6,366 nt of DNA, from positions 1 through 6,366 of the forward strand of contig CAMCPF010000186.1 of assembly GCA_945876515.1 (NCBI GenBank), written 5' to 3'. The number at the start of each line of letters is the position of its first letter. Within the stretch, counting starts at the first letter, position 1. Shown here in pieces: positions 1-4,966 of this stretch. The position numbers were made by a program, and so were the translations under genes. This stretch comes from Candidatus Kuenenia stuttgartensis (GTDB taxonomy: Bacteria; Planctomycetota; Planctomycetia; Pirellulales; UBA1268). The notes beneath the pieces are model-generated. The model saw only the letters and a list, made by a program, of their open reading frames with translations, had not been told where the DNA came from and did no database searches.

Positions 1-119
1 CCAAGCGCAGCAAGGATTGCGAAGCGAGGTTTCCTCCGAGCGACCGGCGGGCAGGATGCCCGCAGGGAGCGTCCGACGAGATGGCATGGGCAACCCGAGC
101 CCGCGCGCGGCAGCCCCCA
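1..119. other. Non-coding end region, GC-rich inverted repeats
   Basis: No gene is supported here. The stretch lies beyond the stop codon of the last importer gene, which is read leftwards. It holds a perfect 6-bp inverted repeat with a 5-nt loop at 47-63 (GCGGGC/GCCCGC) and a smaller one at 26-36 (GAGG-TTT-CCTC). Reading frames stay open through it only because stop codons are rare at this G+C, and the translations are low-complexity Arg/Ala/Pro sequence. It could be a 3' untranslated region or a dispersed intergenic element; one copy cannot decide. Confidence 0.4.
47..63 (-). terminator. Possible hairpin terminator of importer operon
   Basis: A perfect 6-bp GC stem with a 5-nt loop lies about 57 nt beyond the TAG stop of the permease-sensor fusion gene. 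It is in the right place to end the leftward transcript. There is no T-tract after it in the direction of transcription, so it is not a classical intrinsic terminator. It may only stabilise the 3' end or be incidental. Confidence 0.22.
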
Positions 120-536
120 CTATGGCAAGCCGCCCGCCTCGCGTGGAATCTCGCGGCCATGGGGGTCGGCCTCACCGGCCGCCATCTCGGCCTCGATCCG
201 CTCCCGCATCGCGGCGCCGAGGTGATGCTCCACCCACTCCGCCGGCGGATGGAGATGATCGAGCGGCAGCTCCGCATGCCGGCCGAGCCAGGCCTCCCAG
301 AGCCGGTGCGACCGCACGACCGTCTCCGCCTCGCGGACGCCCGCGGCCGAGAGCCGGACCATGCCCCGTCGCGACTCGACGACGCCGCTCCGCTCGAGCC
401 ACGCGGCCGCCGCCCGCTCGATCGCCGACCGCGGCCGCGGCCGGGCGACCTCCCCTGTCCCGCCGGCTTCTTCGCCCGCCCGCCAGATTCGCGCCAGCCA
501 GTCCTCACGAGCCACCCGCCACGCGAGCCCCAGCCC
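120..536 (-). other. Fused DtxR/MntR-like metal-sensing domain
   Basis: This segment encodes roughly residues 300-437 of the permease fusion. Aligned by eye to B. subtilis MntR (MEDYIEQIY), helix 1 gives D311 at the position of ligand D8, but A314 at ligand E11. MntR ligands H77, E99, E102 and H103 correspond to H376, E399, E402 and H403. DtxR ancillary-site residues E83 and H98 correspond to E380 and H395. The part that should form helix 2 and the turn of the helix-turn-helix is about four residues shorter than in MntR and reads as a Gly/Pro/Arg-rich stretch (about 323-336). The helix SAIERAAAAWLERSG (336-350) sits at the recognition-helix position. Metal binding and dimerisation look kept; DNA binding is doubtful. 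Confidence 0.85.
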
Positions 537-1433
537 CGCCGTGCCGCGGGCCACGAGGCCGTCGCCGGGCGCGAGTAGCACGGCCAGCGCGTAGAAGCCG
601 CCAAGCACGACCGCCATCATGCCGGCCGCGCTCGTGTTCAACCACCAGGCGGCCGCCCAACCCAGACAGGCCGCGACCACGGAGAGGGCGACCGCCAGCG
701 CCGCAACCAGGGGCATCCGGTGCACGAGCAACTCGGCCGTGGCAGCGGGCACCACGAGCATCGCCACCACCAGCACGGCGCCGACCGCCTCGAAGGCCGC
801 CACCGTCGCCACGGCGGTCGTGCCCAGGAGCAGCGTCGTGACTGCGGCGACCGGCACGCCCGCCGCCCGGGCCGCGGCCTGGTCGAAGGCGGTGAAGACC
901 TGCAGCCGCCAGGTGGCGAGGAGCGCGGCGGCGACCAGCCCGAGCACCGCGACCGCCGTCACCAGCGCCCGCGGCACCAGAAGCGGCCCGAGCGGCACGA
1001 GGTCGAAGGCGGCCAGTTCCAGGATCCCGAACAACACGCACTGCGGGTCGAGGTCGATCTGCGAGGCGAACAGCGTGACGAGCACCACGCCGAGGGCGAA
1101 GAGCGTGGTGAAGACCACGCCCGCGCCGGCGTCCTCGGCGAGGCCCACGGACTCATGGATCGCACGGGTGAGCCAGACGGTGACCAGAGCCGCCGCCACG
1201 GCGCCGGCCAGCACGAGCGGGCCGCCCAACCGCCCGCCCGCCAGCACGGCCACCGCGATGCCCGGCAGCACCGCATGCGCGATCGCGTCGCCCAGGAGGC
1301 TCATCCGGCGGACGACGAGGAAGCTGCCGACCAGCGCGCAGGCCGCCGAGACCACCGCTGCCGTGGCCATCGACCAGCCGTGAAACGCGAATCCCGCGTC
1401 GGCCACGAGCACGGTGCCGTCCCATGGGCTCAT
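120..1433 (-). CDS. ABC-3 metal permease fused to DtxR/MntR-like domain
   Basis: A 437-residue inner-membrane permease of the ABC-3 (ZnuB/TroC/MntB) family, with an extra cytoplasmic C-terminal domain. Residues 1-290 form the permease: about eight hydrophobic segments, the conserved RRMSLLGDAIAHAVLPG motif near 42-58, and the late VGAVLVVAMLVVPAATA motif near 217-233. Residues about 303-437 match the DtxR/MntR fold: a first helix EDWLARIW (310-317), a winged stretch ending in LSAAG (361-365), then the dimerisation helices. Metal-site candidates are H376, E380, H395, E399, E402 and H403, followed by a DPHGREIP tail (423-430). E399 sits where MntR has Glu and DtxR has Cys, pointing to manganese. 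There is no SH3/FeoA-like third domain. ABC-3 permeases are normally about 270-300 residues. The ATG overlaps the stop of the upstream permease by ATGA, so translation is probably coupled. Family assignment is firm; the role of the fused domain is inference. Confidence 0.93.
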   Translation of the reverse strand: MSPWDGTVLVADAGFAFHGWSMATAAVVSAACALVGSFLVVRRMSLLGDAIAHAVLPGIAVAVLAGGRLGGPLVLAGAVAAALVTVWLTRAIHESVGLAEDAGAGVVFTTLFALGVVLVTLFASQIDLDPQCVLFGILELAAFDLVPLGPLLVPRALVTAVAVLGLVAAALLATWRLQVFTAFDQAAARAAGVPVAAVTTLLLGTTAVATVAAFEAVGAVLVVAMLVVPAATAELLVHRMPLVAALAVALSVVAACLGWAAAWWLNTSAAGMMAVVLGGFYALAVLLAPGDGLVARGTAGLGLAWRVAREDWLARIWRAGEEAGGTGEVARPRPRSAIERAAAAWLERSGVVESRRGMVRLSAAGVREAETVVRSHRLWEAWLGRHAELPLDHLHPPAEWVEHHLGAAMRERIEAEMAAGEADPHGREIPREAGGLP

Positions 1434-2347
1434 GGCGACGCCTCCCCTCCCCGAAGTCTTGAACGCCGCCAGATCCAGCCGCGCTCGGGGGCCACCGCGA
1501 ACGACACGAAGCAGATCGCCGCCGCCGCGAGCACGACGAGCGGCCCGGTCGCCAGACCCGGCCGCAGCGTGCTCGCCAGCACGCCGGCCACCGCGGCGGC
1601 CAGACCGAACAGTCCGGCGAGCAGGAGCATCCGCCCCGCGCGGGTGGTCCACTGCCGCGCTGCGACCGGCGGGATCACCACCAGCGCCGTCACGAGCACC
1701 GCGCCGGCGGCCGGCAGCCCCACCACCACCATCACCGCGACGAGCGCGACGAGCGCGGTGTCGATCAGCCCCACGGGCCGGCCGATGGCCGCCGCAAAGG
1801 GAGCGTCGAAGGCGACGAGCACCAGTTCCTTGAAGGCGACCGCCACGAGCGTCACCGTGGCGCACGACGCGGCCGCGAGCAGCAGCGCGTCCTGCGCCGT
1901 GAGCGCGGCGGTGTGGCCGAGCAGAAACTGCTCGAGGCCCGCGCCGCCGGGCAGGCCGCGGGCGGTGATCCCCGCCAGCAGCGCCAGCCCGGCCCCGAAG
2001 GAGACGCCGATCACGATTGCCGTGGCCGCGTCGTCGCGGGTGCGGACGATCCGCCGCAGGAACACGAGCACGACGAGCGCCGCGACGGCCGCGACGAGCG
2101 CGCCGGCCAGCAACGTGGGCAGATCCCGCCGGCCGGTGAGCAGGAAGGCGGCCCCCACGCCCAGGAGCGTGGCGTGGGCAGCCGCATCACCCACGAGCGG
2201 CCGGCGGCGAAGCAGGGCCAGCGTACCGGCCACGCCCGCGGCGAAGCCCACCGTCGCCACGCCCGCCAGCACGACCAGCGTGTTGTAGGAAAGGCCGCCA
2301 ATCGGCCCGGCCGCGGCGACCAGCGGCATCCCGGTGGCGGCCGTCAT
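1430..2347 (-). CDS. ABC-3 family metal transporter permease
   Basis: A 305-residue permease of the same ABC-3 family, without a regulatory extension. It has about eight hydrophobic segments (near 22-46, 55-71, 80-97, 108-127, 150-172, 192-232, 238-260 and 266-285). The family motif RRRPLVGDAAAHATLLGVG (47-65) and VGLPAAGAVLVTALVVIPP (208-226) are present. Two different permease genes in one operon suggest a heterodimeric channel served by the single ATPase. The ATG at 2347 was chosen because it overlaps the ATPase stop by ATGA; upstream in-frame sequence is the out-of-frame shadow of the ATPase and reads as Arg-rich nonsense. The C-terminus ends in a short basic tail (WIWRRSRLRGG), typical of the cytoplasmic side. 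The substrate is inferred from the operon to be Mn(II) or a related divalent metal. Confidence 0.93.
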   Translation of the reverse strand: MTAATGMPLVAAAGPIGGLSYNTLVVLAGVATVGFAAGVAGTLALLRRRPLVGDAAAHATLLGVGAAFLLTGRRDLPTLLAGALVAAVAALVVLVFLRRIVRTRDDAATAIVIGVSFGAGLALLAGITARGLPGGAGLEQFLLGHTAALTAQDALLLAAASCATVTLVAVAFKELVLVAFDAPFAAAIGRPVGLIDTALVALVAVMVVVGLPAAGAVLVTALVVIPPVAARQWTTRAGRMLLLAGLFGLAAAVAGVLASTLRPGLATGPLVVLAAAAICFVSFAVAPERGWIWRRSRLRGGEASP

Positions 2348-3117
2348 GGCGTGCGGCCCCGTTCGGCGACGGCCCGACCGAGTTCCTCGAGCAGTTCGAC
2401 GCGGCCGGAGTACGTGCGTCGCAGGTTGTCGGGCGTGAGCACCTCGGCGGTGGGGCCGGTGGCGACCAGCCGCATGTCGATCAGGGCCACCCGGTCGAAC
2501 CACTCCGCGGCCGTCCGCAGGTCGTGGTGCACCACGACCACCAGCTTGCCCTCGTCGCGAACCGCCGCCAGCACCTCGAAGATCTGCTCCTGCGAACGGA
2601 CATCGACGCCCGCGAGCGGCTCGTCGAGGAGATACACGTCCGCCTGCTGGGCGAGCGCCCGGGCGAGAAAGACCCGTTGCTGTTGGCCGCCGGAGAGCCG
2701 GCCGATCTGGCGGTCGGCGAGGCCGACCAGGCCGACTCGATCGAGGCAGTGGCGGGCCAGCTCCCGCTCCCGAGCCCCCGGCCGCCGCAGCCAGCCAAGT
2801 CGGCCATAGGTGCCCATCAGCACGACGTCCATCACGCTCACGGGGAAGTCCCAGTCAACCGTCTCCCGCTGCGGCACGTACCCGACGCGGCCCCGCACCC
2901 GGGCCAGCGGCGCGCCGAAGAACCGGACGTAGCCGCCGACCACCGGCACCAGGCCCAGCGCCGCTTTGAGGAGCGTGCTTTTGCCGGCGCCATTGGGGCC
3001 GATCACGCCGAACAGGCAGGGCTCCGTGATCGCCAGATCGACGTTCCAGAGCACGGGGCGGCGGCCGTAGGCGACCGTGACGTCGTGAAGCTCGAGGATC
3101 GGCGCGGTGGCGGTCAC
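2344..3117 (-). CDS. Metal ABC transporter ATP-binding protein
   Basis: A 257-residue cytoplasmic ATPase that powers the importer. All ABC motifs are present: Walker A GPNGAGKST (40-48), Q-loop glutamine 83 in VPQRE, signature LSGGQQQR (141-148), Walker B VYLLDEP (161-167), D-loop AGVD (169-172) and H-loop histidine 198 in VVVHHD. The sequence VDWDFPVSVMDVVLMG (87-102) after the Q-loop is typical of the Mn/Zn/Fe (TroB/MntA/ZnuC) class. The start is GTG at 3117, overlapping the stop of the binding-protein gene by GTGA; length and the early ILELHDVTVAYG strand fit the family. It lies between the binding-protein and permease genes, the usual order for this transporter class. Confidence 0.96.
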   Translation of the reverse strand: MTATAPILELHDVTVAYGRRPVLWNVDLAITEPCLFGVIGPNGAGKSTLLKAALGLVPVVGGYVRFFGAPLARVRGRVGYVPQRETVDWDFPVSVMDVVLMGTYGRLGWLRRPGARERELARHCLDRVGLVGLADRQIGRLSGGQQQRVFLARALAQQADVYLLDEPLAGVDVRSQEQIFEVLAAVRDEGKLVVVVHHDLRTAAEWFDRVALIDMRLVATGPTAEVLTPDNLRRTYSGRVELLEELGRAVAERGRTP

Positions 3118-4070
3118 GGGCTGGCGGCCTCTGGCTCCGGCGCGAGCGCGTTCACGATCCCCGCTGCGTTGGTCTCGAGCGCCTGCGCGAGCGATTCCCC
3201 GTTGCTGCCCGGCCCGCCGAGCGAGTCGGAGTAGAGGCGGCCACCGAGCCCGAGGCGATGCCCGCGGGCGGCCGCGCCTTCGACGAGCGCCTGGACGTTG
3301 CGGTCGGCGACGCTGGTCTCCACGAACACCGCGGGAATCTTCCGGCTCACGACCAGTTCGACGAGGCGATTGATATCGCCGAGGCCCGCTTCGCTCGTCG
3401 TGTTGGTGCCCTGCACGCCCACCACCTCGATGCCGTAGGCGCGACCGAAGTAGCGAAAGGCATCGTGGGCCGTGACCAGCACCCGCCGCTCTGCGGGGAT
3501 CGAGGCGATCCGCTGCCGGAGGGTCGCGTCGAGTTCACGCAGCCGGGCCGCGTAGGCTTCGGCGGCCGTCCGATACGCGGCCGCTGCTTCCGGATCGATG
3601 TCGGCGAGCGCGGCGGCCACCGGCGCGGCCGCCTCGCTCCAGAGGGCCGCGTCGAACCAGACGTGCGGATCCGGCAGGCCGCCGTCGGCCTCGAGCAGGC
3701 GTTCAGCGGGCAGGCGATCGGCGACGGCCAAAAAGGGCACCCGGTCGGCCAGCCGTTCGAGCAATCCCGTCAGCCGTCCCTCGAGGTGCAGCCCCGAGGC
3801 GACGACGAGGTCGGCCCGCAGGAGCCGGTCGGCATCGCGGGGCGTCGCCTTGTAGGAATGCGGATCGATGCCCGGCGGCATCAGGCACTCGACGACGATT
3901 CGCTCGCCCCCGACCTGCCGCACGAGATCCGCGACCATGGTCGTCGTCGCCACCACCCGCGGGCGGCCGTCGCCGGGAGCAGGCCCACCCGCCCCGGGAT
4001 CACGGCAGCCGGCCGGCACCACCAGGGCGACGGCACGGACAGCCCGGGCGAGCCGGCCTGCCCGCAGCAT
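3114..4070 (-). CDS. Metal ABC transporter substrate-binding protein
   Basis: A cluster A-I (TroA/ZnuA/PsaA family) binding protein, 318 residues from the ATG at 4070, that captures a divalent metal outside the membrane. Metal ligands are H71 (DPHSY), H136 (PDPHVWFD), H202 (TAHDAFRYFG) and D282 (YSDSLGG). Gaps of 65, 66 and 80 residues match my memory of T. pallidum TroA (H68, H133, H199, D279), each shifted by exactly three. There is no His/Asp-rich loop as in ZnuA, and GLHLEGRL (94-101) is typical of the Mn-type branch. The N-terminus has an Arg-rich part, a short hydrophobic stretch and a cysteine at 22 (VVPAGC), so it is probably a lipoprotein, though Pro at -3 makes a poor lipobox. In-frame upstream starts ATG 4091 and TTG 4106 would give 325 or 330 residues, but they fall within the putative twin operator. 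The choice of start is uncertain; the family is not. Confidence 0.92.
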   Translation of the reverse strand: MLRAGRLARAVRAVALVVPAGCRDPGAGGPAPGDGRPRVVATTTMVADLVRQVGGERIVVECLMPPGIDPHSYKATPRDADRLLRADLVVASGLHLEGRLTGLLERLADRVPFLAVADRLPAERLLEADGGLPDPHVWFDAALWSEAAAPVAAALADIDPEAAAAYRTAAEAYAARLRELDATLRQRIASIPAERRVLVTAHDAFRYFGRAYGIEVVGVQGTNTTSEAGLGDINRLVELVVSRKIPAVFVETSVADRNVQALVEGAAARGHRLGLGGRLYSDSLGGPGSNGESLAQALETNAAGIVNALAPEPEAASP

Positions 4071-4108
4071 TTTTGGCGTTTCAAAAAACATTTTTTGGGC
4101 GATCAAAA
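4071..4108. promoter_or_regulatory. Tandem inverted-repeat operator, two TTTTG-N6-CAAAA
   Basis: Two 16-bp inverted repeats lie at 4071-4086 and 4093-4108, each TTTTG-N6-CAAAA. Read on the minus strand they agree at 12 of 16 positions (TTTTGAAACGCCAAAA and TTTTGATCGCCCAAAA). Their start-to-start distance is 22 bp, about two helical turns, so bound proteins would sit on the same face. The left site ends directly at the ATG of the binding-protein gene. This AT-rich patch stands out against the surrounding G+C. The size is like MntR/DtxR-family boxes, but the sequence is not a consensus I recognise. The likely role is metal-dependent repression of the importer operon; which regulator binds is unknown. 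Confidence 0.55.
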
Positions 4109-4113
4109 CCGTG

Positions 4114-4143
4114 AGAATACCGCGACCTGCGCAGACTGCACAA
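4114..4143 (-). promoter_or_regulatory. Candidate promoter of importer operon
   Basis: Read leftwards, TTGTGC (4138-4143) is followed after 18 nt by TATTCT (4114-4119). Each is a partial match to the sigma-70 hexamers. Transcription would begin near 4106-4108, on the right half of the twin operator, leaving a leader of about 36 nt before the ATG at 4070. The hexamers are weak, and the main support is how well they place the operators for repression. Confidence 0.3.
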
Positions 4144-4309
4144 CCTGAAATCCCCGGGGGCGGAGCACGTCCGAACGGGGCAACCCGCCGGCGCGTTGAC
4201 CATTTCGGAGGGCATCCTTAAGGTCAGAGCAGCTGGGCAGGACGACGTCGACCGGTGGCGCATCCCGTCTTCCGGTCGTCACCAGGCCCGAGCCGCGAGC
4301 GGGATTGCC
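4144..4309. other. Divergent intergenic spacer
   Basis: This lies between the leftward importer operon and the rightward acetyltransferase gene. It contains a CCCCGGGG palindrome (4152-4159) and a TTGACC hexamer (4196-4201) that could be a -35 element for the acetyltransferase gene, but no convincing -10 follows at 16-18 nt; the nearest AT-rich element is the CCTTAAGG palindrome at 4216-4223. The frame of the acetyltransferase is open back to a TTG at 4196, but the translation there looks non-coding. No RNA gene or riboswitch was recognised. Confidence 0.35.
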
Positions 4310-4894
4310 ATGTCGAGCACCTATTTCAAGCGGTTCCGGATGGAGTCCGACCTCGGCACGCCGCGGACGGTGCCCGCCCTGCCCCCCGGCTACCGATTCG
4401 TGGCCTGGAACGAGGCCGTCATCGACGTCCACGCCCGGACGAAGTTCCGGGCCTTTCGCGCCGAGCTCGACGCGATCGTGTTTCCCTGCCTCGGCAGCCT
4501 CGATGGCTGCCGCCGGCTGATGCGGGAAATCCGCGGCAAGTCGGGGTTTCTGCCAGCCGCCACCTGGCTGATCGCCCGGGGCAACACCCCCGAGTCGCTG
4601 CAATGGTGCGGCACGATCCAGGGCGTGGCAGAACGTGGCGGCGTGGGCATGATTCAAAACGTGGGCATCGTGCCGGGGCATCGCGGTCTGGGGCTCGGAC
4701 GCTGCCTGGTGGAACGGGCCGTCGCGGGCTTCCGGATGCACGGCCTCGGCCGGGCCTCGCTCGAGGTCACCGTGGATAACGCCCGGGCGATGCGGCTCTA
4801 TCAGCAGCTGGGTTTCCGCCGGACGCGAACCGTGTACAAAGTGGTCGATGCGGCCGCGGCCGAATCGGCCCTCGAGCCAGTCGGGGCGCTGTAG
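4310..4894 (+). CDS. GNAT family N-acetyltransferase
   Basis: A 194-residue protein of the GCN5-related acetyltransferase superfamily, which moves an acetyl (or other acyl) group from CoA to an amine. The acetyl-CoA site motif A is VGIVPGHRGLGLGRCL (118-133), with the R-x-x-G-x-G signature in HRGLGLG. The following VTVDNARAMRLYQQLGFR (153-170) is the typical motif B with an Asn and a Tyr. The first 20 residues (MSSTYFKRFRME...) are a distinctive lead that I associate with planctomycete homologues, and they support the ATG at 4310 over upstream starts. The ligand is unknown: it could act on a small molecule or on a protein N-terminus. It is followed 72 bp later by an M16 peptidase pair in the same direction, so co-transcription is possible but unproven. 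Confidence 0.9.
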   Translation: MSSTYFKRFRMESDLGTPRTVPALPPGYRFVAWNEAVIDVHARTKFRAFRAELDAIVFPCLGSLDGCRRLMREIRGKSGFLPAATWLIARGNTPESLQWCGTIQGVAERGGVGMIQNVGIVPGHRGLGLGRCLVERAVAGFRMHGLGRASLEVTVDNARAMRLYQQLGFRRTRTVYKVVDAAAAESALEPVGAL

Positions 4895-4900
4895 TCCCGG

Positions 4901-4915
4901 GCCGGCTGGGCCGGC
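4901..4915 (+). other. GC hairpin between acetyltransferase and M16 gene
   Basis: GCCGGC-TGG-GCCGGC forms a 6-bp stem with a 3-nt loop, starting 7 nt after the acetyltransferase stop codon. Each arm is also self-complementary. No T-tract follows, so it is a weak candidate for transcript pausing or 3'-end protection between two co-directional genes, and it could be chance in sequence this GC-rich. Confidence 0.2.
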
Positions 4916-4966
4916 GCGGACGTCAGGCTTCGACCACCCGCGGCCCCCGTCCCCTCAGTCGGCACC

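Noticed and set aside
1434..1865. Upstream extension of the permease-sensor fusion to a 581-residue protein
   Set aside because: The extra 144 residues are Arg/Gly-rich out-of-frame reading of the other permease. The ATG at 1433 gives a normal permease N-terminus and a 4-nt overlap.
720..2288. Long plus-strand open frame (522 codons) opposite the two permease genes
   Set aside because: The translation is His/Arg/Ser/Ala-rich low-complexity sequence with no recognisable domain. It is the antisense shadow of well-supported permease genes in GC-rich DNA.
2348..2503. Upstream extension of the second permease to 357 residues
   Set aside because: The added residues are Arg/His-rich shadow of the ATPase gene. 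The ATG at 2347 sits in an ATGA overlap and fits the family length.
4127..4134. CTGCGCAG palindrome in the importer promoter region as an operator
   Set aside because: Eight bases with no spacer and a single copy; common by chance at this G+C. The twin AT-rich repeats are far better candidates.
4196..4223. Sigma-70 promoter for the acetyltransferase gene
   Set aside because: TTGACC is a good -35, but nothing at 16-18 nt resembles a -10 (TTAAGG or similar at best), so it was left as a remark only.
4196..4309. TTG start at 4196 giving a 232-residue acetyltransferase
   Set aside because: The first 38 residues look non-coding, while the ATG at 4310 begins a sequence typical of the family in this lineage as I recall it.
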